This document shows, in pieces, positions 12,496 to 24,614 of a stretch of 64,000 bases of DNA. The notes beneath the pieces were generated by a model. That model was not told the origin of the DNA and did no database searches. It saw only the letters and a list, made by a program, of their open reading frames with translations. The stretch comes from Onchocerca volvulus (lineage: Eukaryota; Nematoda; Chromadorea; Rhabditida; Onchocercidae), in contig HG738138.1 in assembly GCA_000499405.2 (NCBI GenBank), positions 10,600,888 through 10,664,887 of the forward strand. The letters run 5' to 3'. The translations under genes and the position numbers were made by a program. Within the stretch, counting starts at the first letter, position 1, and every line of letters begins with the position of its first letter.

Positions 12496-13536
12496 TGAAA
12501 TTTATTAAAATTATCAGTTTATAAATGATAATGTACTCCAGTTGGTTGATGCTGCGCAGATTGATAAAGAAATGAAAGAAAAAAAATGTTCTGTAATTAA
12601 TATTTTTCATTAGATATTTGATTTATTATCTTACATCCGTATGTATATATTCATGCATTTTCATTTTGAACACCATGATTTCGCCATATAAAAAATCGTT
12701 TCTCTTATGATCATGAATGTATCCTAGTATTATCTTCTTTTGGATTTTAAATTCTCTGCTAGAGTTATTACTATGTTTTTCATCTACTGCACTTTTATTG
12801 GATTTTTGCGCATAGACTAGTAATTAGAGTTGAACGGACATGGCTTTGAATATGAATTAGCACGATTGGTAAGAGATCTCTTGTTTGTTGTTCTGCATAA
12901 TTCTCCAATTTTTGTGATTTATTGCTTTAGTTACGGTGCAATACTGATTATCTTATTAGTATTTTTCCCGGTTGAAAGTGCTGCGTTTATGCTGTGTTAA
13001 AGTCTTTTTATAATATTGTATCATAGTCTTTTTATAATGTTCTAATTTTTGAGCTTGAGCGATTATTGTAAATTCGTTATTTTTTTCTGTTTAAATGTAG
13101 GAAAAGTTATTTCTGGAACGTTTATTTTAGTCGCTTTTTTTTTTCTGTATTTCTGCATTATAATATTTTAACTCAGATTCACGCAATTTTTCGGTGGTTA
13201 TTTGTTCGCTACTTTTTTTCTGATGTGAAGAAGATAATATAACTTTACTTCAGCATACTAGGGAATAAATAGTGAATTTTGACAGATTTTTTGCAAAGAT
13301 AGTTCTATTAACTCAAGAATAAATGGTTTACATGTGAATAAAGCATGCAATGAAGCGAAAGCTAGATTTTGCATGTGATGCAATTTCAGCACTAAAATTC
13401 AGCATTCGAATAAACATTACTTTGAATAATGAATGGATTCTGGAAAAGCAACAAACTGTAATTCATGGGTATTGGATGCTGTTTCCCAAACAATCATTTT
13501 CCGGAAATTCCATTTTGATGCCATTTGGCTGAAATA
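12496..13536. other. Convergent intergenic gap
   Basis: AT-rich DNA between the ends of two genes transcribed toward each other. I see no further exon, RNA gene or repeat in it beyond short T runs. Confidence 0.5.
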
Positions 13537-15168
13537 TCAACAATTTTCAAATTTTTTCTTTAATTTGGGGAAAAAGTAATGAACAAAGAAAAAGTTCCTG
13601 TGACTCATATATGTCATAAAGTAGTTTGCCTCCTTCGCTTTTGCACTATATGCGGTAATATGACACTGCTTTTTGATCTCTGCAATGTATGTTTTCAAGG
13701 GAAATATAATAATGAATTTACATAATTTTTTTTTGTCAATTTTAAAAAATAAATAATGAAACTTACTTCCCGAATTTGACGGTTGGATCGCAGCACGTTC
13801 AACGCGGATAACATGTTCGTTCCGCTGTAAAGAAAAAGAGCGTTTTCATTTTGATGAGCATGGGTTTTTTTTTTTTTTTTTTTTTTTTTTGTACAATTTT
13901 TTATTGATTGATATGTTCAAATGAATGAAAAACTTGCAGACTTATTTTACATCTTAGATCAATTAGCACTAATGAGAGTAATACTAGTAATATTGGATTA
14001 ATTACTAGCAAGTATTGTAAAAAATTTATGGTTTTTTTTATTTTCTAAGTAATTTGACAATTTTAAAGCAATTTGATAAGGTGGAAAATTAAATTCGAAT
14101 TACAGTACTCTAAAATAGAGCGATAACATCAATTTAACAAGGCATATTTTCTTTCAAAATATTGAAGATTTTATATCAAAAGATGAAAACTCACTCAATA
14201 AGAAATAATATTTTTAAATTGGAAGCAGATCTTGTCACATTCAGAGAACAATTCCTAAAGTTTATTTTTCAAGTCAAAAGTCTGTTGGGAAATAGAAAAA
14301 AAAAAGACATATAAAAAAAAAGAGATGTCTTTATCGTTCATTGCAACATCCTTGGATGACTTTTGACAATTGTGGTGTTGTACTTCCTGCAGGGTCATCT
14401 ATTCATTAATTATTTATAGAATAAGGTGAAATATATATTGCAAAATGAAGGAAGAATAATAGCATGAAGAAATCATTTGGATAAAATGGAAAATAATTTA
14501 AGGATTCAGTTTTGGAACAACAATAACCGGAAATTCAATGATTGGATTTGTTAAAAGAGAAGTACCATAAATGACTGTTGAACTTGTTCGTTAAGTTCTG
14601 ATCTTTTTGCTCGTTGCAGTTCATTAACCACATTAATTGCTGTCCCATTTCTTTCATCTTTATCTTTATTATCTTCCTCACTGCTACTACTGCTTTTATC
14701 TTTCTTTTCTCCCATCTTATAATCTCGTTTATCTTCTATAAAATTTACCTTATTATTACTTTCGATACTGTCATTTTGTTCTGACATTAACAATGATATT
14801 AACTTGCATCTTATATATTAGAGTTAATGATACATAAATTTTGAAAATATTAATACATATGTAAAAATGTCTCAACAGAAATGCATGAAATGAAATTTGG
14901 TTTCAAACCAATTAATTAAATTCTCATACCATGGTCCTTGTCTTTTCTATGCTTATCTTCATTATCATTTTTTGTAAAACCTGAAATTAATCATAGGCAG
15001 TTATATTTTCGTTCATGATGAAAACAAAAAAAAGAAAGTTTTGCCTGACGATGAGGTATACTCTGAAGTATTATCAGTTGTCTTTTTTCGATTCTTACTA
15101 CGTCCTGCATCTATCTGGCACAATAATATACCGATCATCAATACCACAACAATTGCTTTGATATTCAT
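13537..15168 (-). CDS. Small secreted, highly charged protein of unknown family
   Basis: Five minus-strand exons join in phase to 196 residues: 15168-15045, 14980-14930, 14780-14566, 13824-13767 and 13679-13537. The N-terminus is a textbook signal peptide (MNIKAIVVVLMIGILLCQIDA). The mature part is dense in Lys, Glu, Asp, Asn and Ser, including a run of five Ser next to EEDNKDKDE (about residues 90-103). A more ordered middle follows (NVVNELQRAKRSELNEQVQQ), which could form a helix. The last exon is Tyr/Phe-rich and ends in a basic segment and a single Cys. Intron 1 appears to use a GC donor (GC at 15044-15043). I recognise no domain; a nematode-restricted excretory-secretory protein is a guess. 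The first three exons are the best supported, and the last two rest on phase and splice sites only. Confidence 0.5.
13866..13890. repeat. Poly(T) tract
   Basis: A run of about 25 T lies just 5' (minus strand) of the fourth exon of the secreted-protein gene, in its third intron. Read on the minus strand it is poly(A). Similar pure runs occur near 10848 and 33822. Confidence 0.8.
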
Positions 15169-17319
15169 CGTACGTTATACTGCAATACTCATTTTCTAAT
15201 AAACTTTTCCAAAAGATGGAAAAAAAAAAACGATTACAAATTATTTCAATCCTGTCAAAGTGTGATTTTCAAAACTGATACTTTAAAAAGATTTAATGAA
15301 CAATTAATGGAGAAGCTAATCAGACTGTTTTTTTATATTTCATTCATTATAAGTCGAAAAAGACATTTGTAACCTTCGTGAAATCTGAAATCGATAAGTA
15401 AAACATGGGATAAACAGAGAGAAAACTTAAAGATTCTGGATATCGTCCTTTAAAAAGTTTACAATATAACAAATAATAATTATTTCTGCAAAACACTTTT
15501 TCATCAGAACAGAAGTTTGAAGCAATAAATAGAAACTTGAGTAAAAAAAAAAACAAAAACGTTGTAAGCTTAAAGATCAACTTACTAATAGCTAACATGT
15601 GTAAGACATTGTTATATATGCAGAAATAATTATGAAAAAAAATAAATAAAATAAATGTTTAGCAAATAGTGAAGAGGAAAAAATTTCAATTTTGAAAATT
15701 TATTACTGCATACCTATTTGAGCCATCTGGATCTCATACAAAAAGAATAAAAAAATTATACCATTACTTTATTATTTGCAATTTATTTAAGTTACTTTTT
15801 GAAAACCTATTTGTTCCTCTGGCACATTTGATTTTAATACCGATAAAAATATTTTTCACGAAAATTTTTCTGATAAAATCTTACTTATATTTGACCAGTA
15901 CTTTACAATATTTCACTGAACAAATGTATGTAAGATCAGTTGTTGTGCCCTTATATTCAAATATGAATTGCACTTTTAAAAGATTACAAAATAATAAACA
16001 AGAAAATTATCCGATCAGGCCGATCCATACATCAACTAATCGGCCATAAATGCATATTTATGAATCCTAAAATGAATGATGATCTTTTGCTTCAAGAAAG
16101 AAAAGAAAAAAAAAGCCATATGGAATCATTATCATAGACTTCATGCATGAATTGTTGCCAGATTGGTGTGACATTCGCATCTAATTATTTCTACAAATTC
16201 TTCAAAGTAATTATAATCCAAATAGTTAATGAAAAAAGAAAAAAAAAATAGGAAAACATAAATAGTCAAAATTACAGGCAAAGTGTGCGTTACTTAAGCT
16301 TAAAGGATAAATGGCAGTTGGAATCAGTTCTGGAAAAGCAGCTGTTTCGATCAGAATTGAAACAAGAACTATCGATTCTTGATGAAAAAATAAGAAAAAA
16401 GAGCCCTGAATAACTGCTCCAACGAGGAACGATGAGTAATTGAACAATGATAAATCACATTTTTTTGTCATTACACGCAAACATTCACCATTCTGCAATT
16501 ATCTCTTTATTGTAATAATGACATTTCAAGTCAAATTTTTCGGTACTTTCAAACTATTTCTTATACTTTGAATCTTTAACATTATCAAGAAAATATATAG
16601 ATTATCTACATATATCATGCAAAAAACCAAGTCGGATGTCATCATCATTCCAAAACTATGCTAGCATGCAACTTTTGCATTTTTCTTTTTCCAGTGGAAT
16701 GTTGTCACCATTACAATCATAACATAGACACATAAAAGGCGAAGGATCATTTCAAATAGGAAAAACCTTAGCCCAGTCCTTCCTTCTACATCAATCAAGC
16801 TGGTCGCGCGACTCATACAAACACCCAGCCATAATTTGCTGACCGGACCTTATCCAGCAACACCTTTCCAGTCCTATCCTTTTCGCAGATTGAAAACATC
16901 CATTTTATGTTATATTTTAATTTCAGCAAACATTGATCTTTCTATTTGCCCAATAGCATACATTACGCAATTTTTTATTATCTATCACTGACAATATGAT
17001 CAAAAAGGACAACATTACAAGCATTTTTTCACACCATGTGCCAATCGTATATTCACATAAAAAAACGAAAAAAAAAAAAAACTGGAGCTCGCTGAATTTT
17101 ATTCATCTGTCTTCTCAGTTCTAAAAAAAAAAAAAAAAAAGAAAAAATAGCATCGTAGCTTTTCCTCTATATATAACCCCAACCCTAGTTTTCTTAGTGA
17201 GATAAGAATGACAGAAATTCTTAAAATTTATCAATTAAATTAATAATACTTTCACTACTTTCAGTTTACATAACTATTTCCATGAAAAGTCAAAAATACG
17301 AGATCTTGATAGCTAAAGT
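15169..17319. other. Intergenic DNA between two minus-strand genes
   Basis: It should hold the 3' UTR of CLPTM1 and the promoter of the secreted-protein gene. Two open minus-strand frames (15347-15598 and 16226-16498) are hydrophobic or low in information and are probably chance. Poly(A)/poly(T) runs occur near 17070 and 17127. I see no other feature. Confidence 0.5.
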
Positions 17320-20300
17320 TCATCGTTCTTTTTTCGTTTCTATATTCTCCTGAACTATTTTAATCGAGCTCTGCAAATCATTATTGTTAGAAGATTTGGC
17401 ATCCGTCAATTGCTTTTGTGATTCTTTTTCACCAGTTGGATCTTCTAAGGAAACACCAAACTCATTAACACGTGTTGGATCAACTCGATAAATCCACCTT
17501 TGATAAATATATATCTGAACAGATAAAGCAAAATGAATATGTATGTCAAAATATAAATGTAAAATTTTTTTAATAGATTAGATATATTCAAATCTAATAA
17601 CAAAAAGATAAAGCAAAGAGTTGAACAGCTGGGAATGTGAATCATCTTGGGAAAGAGAGCTCTTATTTATCAGGTAGTTTTAATATATTAATATATATTT
17701 GAACTATGTAATCCAAGACAAGTGAATTCAAACTGATTTGGTCCCGAAGATTTATCTAAAAATGATTCAATGCTATATTTCTGTATATAATTCAAAGATA
17801 TTTCTTGATTGAAAAGTTGGTAACCAACCAAAAACACAATATCATCTCGAAAACATCCTAAGCGATACATTGTTGGCATCCTGATGACAAATGCAAAAAG
17901 ATCATCGATGAACGTATTGATGAATTTGTATGTTAACATGCGCCAAGGCAAATGAGCCACAGATTTTAGCTTATAATTTATAAAAAGCTGAAATATTTAA
18001 CATGTATCCCATCTTTTCTTCACAACTAAACTTAGCTAATATTTGGAAATACATATCAAATATCGCTTCGAAATAAAAAAAAAAGGAAAAAAAACATGTC
18101 AATTTTTAATTGAATAAGAAGAAAAAAATAACCAACTTGTGGTGTCATCATAATAAATCCAAATGTAAGTAAAAAACTATAAAGCATGCTCAGTATCCAA
18201 CTATACCAACCACGCTGTTCGACATACATAAGAGAATACACTGCATAGCCACCAAGCAGTGGAAATAGCACCCATGACAAATACTTGAAGGCTAACTAAA
18301 ATTAAATAACAAAAAGTTCGATGGTATAACATCAAAATATCCAAAAATTTATGACACCAAACTTCCGATTTCTATATCATCATAGAATGAATAAAATTTT
18401 TAATTTTCTGTCCACAAAGTATTTCGAATCCTCACTTTATCAAAATCATCACTATGAATAAAGTTATGCCATCAAGAAAGCGAGTACAGTTAAAATTACT
18501 GCAGCCATAAACTAACCTGATCATACTGTTTTGTATCTGATTCAACATATGATCCCTTATCAGTAAATGTGATCTTCGGCAAGAAACCAAATAGTTTCTG
18601 GGTCCGATCGACCTTAAATAGTGATTTTAAAAATAAGTATTGAATTTCAGTCAATTAGGAGAGGAGATGATGTTGAACATGGCAAAGATTAGCTGAAAGC
18701 ATATATTCATGCATATCAATTTAAGTTAGAGACAAAAAGGGTTTAGAATATATACTGTTTGTAAATTATGAAGGTGAAAACTTTACATTTATATTAACGC
18801 ATTTCGGTATTTTCCATAATTCAATCAGTAAACCAACTCCAACAGACATTTTGATAATCCATGAAGTATCGTTATCACAGATATAGAAGAAAACGATTAG
18901 AGATTGGAACACACTGAATAAAACAGAACGAACAGATAAGCCCTACAAAAGAAATCCAGAGTAGAAAAATAAGCAACATTTTAAAGGAACTTAGCAGCCC
19001 CACAACAGAAAATTCTACATACCTCCAAGCTCTTTCGTGATCTCCAAAACTGTATGTCATTTTTGAAAGCCAAAAATTCGAAAACGGTATGCAGTAATGA
19101 AACAGTAATTGTCAGTCCTGGAAACACCGAAATTTTCTGCGAATGATTTCCACCAAAGATGTTTTATCGATAAATCTCCTAAAATGAAATGGCTAACCAA
19201 GTAATAGTGGACTTGTTTCAAGAAGTGCTTGTTTGATTGAGTCCTGGTCATCATCACCATCTTCAAATAGTTCACCACCAAACATCTGTGACCATTTCCC
19301 ACGCATCTGCAGGAAAGCAAATTGCAAAAAGTGTTGAGAATTAAATTCAAGAAAAAAATATTCCAACAGGTATAAAGTGATAAAATGTAGATTAATCGAC
19401 TGACGTATGGAACCAATTTTAATTTTGAATACTAATTACTTACCACATTTTTTAGTGTTTTATGCAACTTCACAAAAAAATCCACATTTGACTGGCTCAA
19501 TAAAATCACAGAAATTTGCTTTGCAGATTTTGTGATCTACATATTTTTCTCTGCTATGCAAAACTAACCTGCTGTGACGCGTATAGCTGCCATTTAAATA
19601 ACGATATTGGGGCATACCGGATTGACAGCTTTAGTTCTTGAACTGAGCTATTTATTAACATGTAATCGGCTGCCAAGTTCCAATAGTCATTGAAAAAGAA
19701 TATGGGCTTGTAGGTGTTGTCAATCGGGTCAAACTTCACAGCTTCATCAAGAGGAGATGGCAACGAACCTATCAATAACTGTTAATTAGTAATGAACCAA
19801 TCTGGATGAAATAAAACAATTGAGTAGTCTTACTTACAAAGAAATCCATGCAAATTCTATTAAATTACAAATTCTTTTAAACGAATGAAAAGTGCTCAAA
19901 ACAGCACCTTTTTGCCATGCTGTCTGATCATCGACAAGATTAATCGTTATATTCGGATGCCAATAATTGAGTACTTCGAAACTCATCACTTCAGCCTTCT
20001 TTTGTTCTTCCTCAGTCTGCTCCGTCTTACCAGTAAGTAGATTTTGTGTTTTTTTATAATATTTTTTTTTATATTTGTTAAGCTGCCGTACATTATACAA
20101 TACCTGAAAATACAAACAAATAAAACTGGCACTAGCTGCAAATTTCAACAAAGACGTGTAATATCCAAATATATTTCATAACATTAGCTGAATTATAGTC
20201 TTGAAATGATAATAAGCTAAAAATAAGCTTAAAGAATTTGACTCGACTGAATATATTTACTATTGCCAAGATTTAAAAATAACCTCTCTTTTAACATGAT

Positions 20301-21187
20301 GCCGACTTCTACGATCAGGTGATTGATCCTTCTTTACAATGAATACATGAATGTATAACGAGCCATTATTAGCAAGTGATTTGGGAGTGGGAAATGTAGC
20401 TGATTTAGTACGTGAACCATCACCATCTGGACCAGATGTCCAATCACTGTATGTTATACCGGTTTCTTTCCAAAATAATGCACTTTTTTCATCAAATTCA
20501 TCAAATTTCTCTTGCTAAAAATCTTTCAAACTTAATTTTGCAAAATACGAAACTAAGTATGGATAGGTTTCGTAAGAAAATTAAAAAAACAATTTCCTAT
20601 TATTCGAATGACAATTAAGTCTGGCAAGAAACGCATTTTTGAAAAGAAGAAAAAAACAAAAGGAGACATCAAGTTTTAAACAAACCGAATCTGAGAGGTA
20701 TACATACAGATCAAATTTCTGTCCTGGTTGGAAAAGATTTCGCGATGGTAAAGAGGCACCTTTGTTCGGTGCTCTCGTATTATTAAGACCAACACCACCT
20801 GGTCGTCCATTCATAAAATCTAAAACAAGAATATTTTAACCATTTGAAACACATTATAATTGAGGACTCCCAAAAAGAACTCAATATTACTTTTCAAACA
20901 TGACGTCACGAAGTAAACAATCATAATGCGATACAGCATGCCTTTCATAAATGTCCATGTATCGAATCCCTGAAACATGAACTGAAGACATACGAACTCT
21001 CATCTCTTCATCTCTTTCTCATGATTGATTCTATTGCAATTTCATGATAAAAAGTTACAGAAACAGATGCTTAAAAAGGTTATATCGTATTTTAAAAAAG
21101 CACCCGTGGCTGTTCAGGATTAGCTGGAGCTTGGTCGCCAGTTCTAACGATTCCACCACTATCACTGATTTCGTTGCTTCCCGACAT
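17320..21187 (-). CDS. CLPTM1: CLPTM1 family multipass membrane protein
   Basis: An ER/Golgi multipass membrane protein. The family restrains forward trafficking of GABA-A receptors in vertebrates, and the paralogue CLPTM1L is a lipid scramblase. Thirteen exons give 630 residues, the usual family length: 21187-21104, 20969-20891, 20819-20686, 20514-20284, 20103-19908, 19768-19569, 19306-19198, 19117-19023, 18942-18787, 18612-18517, 18295-18137, 17987-17829 and 17514-17320. All phases agree. Family signatures, in order: an N-terminal membrane segment (MLYRIMIVYFVTSC), SALFWKETGITYSDWTSG, NGSLYIHVF, the luminal WHPNITINLVDD, FNDYWNL, ISLFKWQLYAS, DDDQDSIKQALLETSP, FEFLAFKNDIQFWRSRKS, LLIELWKIPK, then several C-terminal membrane helices and FVIRMPTMYRL. 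A charged cytosolic tail ends in KKER. The start ATG is the first of exon 1. Confidence 0.93.
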
Positions 21188-23254
21188 AATACACAACCTG
21201 AAGTGCCTTCACAACCTGCAGAAAAGATGAGTGAAAGAAAAACATTTCCCTCATTTCCTAAAAAAAATATTATGGAGTTTTCCATGGAGCCCTAACAGGC
21301 CTTGACGTCTTCAGAATCACCAGTATCACCATAATCCTTCCAATTATAATTCATTTAATTTCTTTATCTTTGATGATAAAACTAGAAAGACATAGTGGAA
21401 TCAACAAAGTTCAAACATTAAAAGATTGCTTTATCAACCCTAAAACCAGAGCACCGCAAAAGGAATTATGTGGAAGCAGAGAAGAACAAAAGTTTACATC
21501 ATTGGCGAGAAAGTATTTTGGAAGGGATTGAGAGAAAGTGCAAAGAGTAACAACTAACTGTTGTAACAAAGAATGAGAGCTATTTAATGTCAAGCAGTTA
21601 AAGGAAAAGGGAGAGAGACAAGAGAAAAAAACTGTCGTGCAGATTTCAATACAACTTTCGCCGTCTTTCTATTGCTATCAATAAATCAGCAGCGTTTGCA
21701 TTGAGGAATTCTCGTCCGAGAAACGTTGATGACGGCGACGTGGGCACGATGCAAAACCTGAATCCCATCGGTGACATTTATACTGGAATGGAATTGGTGT
21801 TGGAATTATTCCCGTAAAGAAAAAGGAAGGGGGAATTCCGTCACTCTTCACTAATTAAAATTTCATATCAATATATGACATCACTGAACTTTCATTAAAT
21901 AGTGCATTTGAAGCTGGAATAATCGAAATTTTTACTGTTAATAATTCCAAGCTTATTGCATCTATATAAATGAATTTTAAATAAGTTATAATGCTATTAA
22001 ATGAAATCAGAATTTCAAAGATTCAATTTGAAATAACAGTTGATGAAATTCGTTATAAAGTCAATATTTATGGCAGAAGTGAGGTTTGAAAAGTGGGGAG
22101 TGTGATATTTCATCGTGACTAGAATACATGAAGTTAATAAATTATGTTGCCTTTTTGTCAATGTTTTTAAAAATGAATCATGTCAATGTTGTAATATCAA
22201 TAAATTATGATCATTATTTATTCGAAGTATTTGATTTGTCAAGTCTTCACTTTAATACTGCGTTGAATTTTATTAAGTCCATTCATACATTAATGCAACT
22301 ATCGCCAAGGAAAATTTAGTGCTTTAATGACAAATCAACAAGTAGTGTGTCATTGGACGGTGACACGCTATCACAAATTTTTTGGTCGTAAAATTGACAA
22401 AAGAAATTTGGCAAGGGGCAAACTTCCCTGAATTTACTGATAAAATGTTCGGTATAGGTGTAGTGAAAGCGCGTTATCGCAAATTTAGTTGTAAAAATCT
22501 ACTGAAAACACCAAATCATCATGAAATGGGATTGTGTATGATCGATATGGAATCAGATATATTTACCAATTAATTTGATATCTTAAAAATATTAATTGCA
22601 AGAAGAATGATGAATTTTAGACGAAGAAGGAATTTGGTGATTGTTTTGATCACTAAGTAATTGAATGAATAAGTGGAAAAAAAAGTTCGTCATTCACTTT
22701 ACTAAATCCTATTATCGATGATAATTGTTGGTTAAAACCGAAATATTTCATGATATGAATATGATAAAATAATCAAAGTATTTGTATAATAGAAATTTGT
22801 AACATTTCTCAGTCAAATGAATCATTTATCCATATCTTATCTTTTAGTTTGATACGAAAACTTTTGTCCCCTCATCCTTTGATCTGTAAAAGCTTGCGTG
22901 CATTGTCTAAAATGTTGTAAGCTATGATAATTGTCTGAAATGCTGTAAGGACTAAAGGTAAGCATGGTCTATCTCTTAAATGAATGAATGAATGAAATGA
23001 ATATCCTTTGTGTTGATAACAACCCTCTGTATAATATATTGCAAGTCATCGCCTACTACAAGTCTAAGGATTGTCGCGAATTCCGATATCGCGAGACTCC
23101 AGCCAAATACCAGACAAAAAAATAATTGAATAAATTCCTCACTGTGAAAGAATGTAACCAATATTGTGAATCATTTAACTGATATTTAAATTCCTTAGAT
23201 TTATTTCCTATTGCATTCCCATGTTTTTTTTGTTTTTACCTACGCTAATATCTT
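21188..23254. other. Upstream region of CLPTM1 and intergenic DNA
   Basis: Bases 21640-21840 have higher GC and are probably the CLPTM1 promoter region. A coding-looking patch at 22327-22573 consists of a 34-codon frame (ATG at 22327) overlapping a second open frame at 22382-22573 in another phase. No family is recognised; it may be the remains of a small gene. The rest is AT-rich. Confidence 0.4.
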
Positions 23255-23656
23255 TGTATTCCTGTCATACAGGAAATGCCTTTGCTATCAATCGCTCACA
23301 ATACTCATCTAAATTCACATTTTTGTCCAAATTCACATCCTAATCTTCTCATTAGATCTTGTCACGATGCTTATTTTGTGATTGGGTCTTAACAATTTCT
23401 GATGTTTAATGTAAACCACTCCCATCTCTAATACATATAAATCTGGTTGTATTAAGAAAATAGCTATCTTCAAATAAGGATTTTATAATACAGTGTGGAC
23501 GTTACTCAACCAACTCGATTCGACACAACTTAGTCCAACTCGACTGTACGCGACTCAACTAACTCGACTCGACGTAACTCAGCTCAACTCGCCAAAACTC
23601 ACCAGTGATATTTTGCTAATGATCGACATCACCACGATTCAGAAATATTCACGACA
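23255..23656 (+). repeat. 5' LTR of element 1
   Basis: It begins TGTATTCCTG and ends ACGACA (TG..CA). Bases 23401-23656 match 30763-30998. The whole length matches, in inverse orientation, the solo LTR at 33455-33822. It contains many degenerate copies of an ACTCGACT-like motif at 23506-23600. Confidence 0.85.
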
Positions 23657-23664
23657 AAATAAAT

Positions 23665-23682
23665 TGGTGCCCGAGGTGAGGC
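23665..23682 (+). other. Candidate primer-binding site of element 1
   Basis: TGGTGCCCGAGGTGAGG lies 8 bases after the 5' LTR. TGG at its start is complementary to the universal tRNA CCA end. The priming tRNA is not identified. Confidence 0.55.
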
Positions 23683-23683
23683 A

Positions 23684-24614
23684 ACGATGTCAAGTAGCAT
23701 TATCGCCAGTATGCATCTCCAAAAACCAAGTTAGCCTTTCTTTTTAAAGAGATAAACTCCCTAGAATTCGAATCTCCGGATCGAAACTCCTCATTAGATC
23801 AACAAGGAATCTTTTACACGACAAAGAAACAAGTACTCGCAGACAAATTCGACAGAGTCCAATTATGTGTCAAGGAGCTTGAAAATGCCTACAATACATG
23901 GCTTAAGTACATTCAAACCATCACTGCGACAAAAAAGGGAAGATGAAGAAAAGGCTTACGAACAGGTCACAGAGAGTAAATATGGACTATTTCAAATTAT
24001 GTATGAAGAAAAGAAGCGCTGATAACGTTAACAAGGTATAAGGTCAAAAGTTGGAGCAGTTATTTAAGAGAAAGAATAAGGAACAGGAAAGATTAATCCC
24101 TCTTTCAAGCCTTACTGTCAATCTCCTCAATTATCTCTACTTATCTTCATTGGTGACCTCAGACAATGGCGGCAGTTCTGGAGCAGTTTCTGTTTTTTTG
24201 GGTTGGTTTTTTTTTTAATTTTTTTTTTTTCATTATTTTTTCTTTTTTTTTTGTGTGGAATTCATCCGGGCTAGACTTTTCAAAATATTCTTCTAAAACG
24301 CAGCAGTCCATTCACAAACAATTCCCGAAATCGAAAAATTGAATTATTTGTTTTCATGTCTTAGAGGTAATGCTCTACAAGTTGTATCAGGATATGGAAT
24401 ACCATCTGAAAATTACAAAGTAGATAAAAAAAGAAAAAAAAAATGAAATCTCTAAAATCTCTGGAATGGATGGCCACTATCGAAAATATAGAACGAGTGT
24501 TACGCCAATTGGAAGCCATAGGAGAGAATTTGGAACATTCAAGAATCGAAACTACGATAGAAAGTAAGTTACATTATGGGTTTTGAATAAGGTTTATATT
24601 AAAAGAAAGTAGAG
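23684..24614 (+). pseudogene. Degraded Gag N-terminal region of element 1
   Basis: The matching Gag is better preserved in element 2. Here the counterpart can be followed only in broken frames: around 24300-24420 a frame reads KLNYLF.CLRGNA..SGYG, parallel to [17 protein letters not shown] in element 2. A T-rich low-complexity block (24195-24255) interrupts it. Not functional as it stands. Confidence 0.55.

Noticed and set aside
16226..16498. 90-codon minus-strand ORF downstream of CLPTM1
   Set aside because: It ends in a phenylalanine run made by a poly(A/T) tract and has no motif.
23760..23790. tRNA T-loop-like GAATTCGAATC
   Set aside because: No cloverleaf can be drawn around it and it lies inside the degraded gag of element 1.
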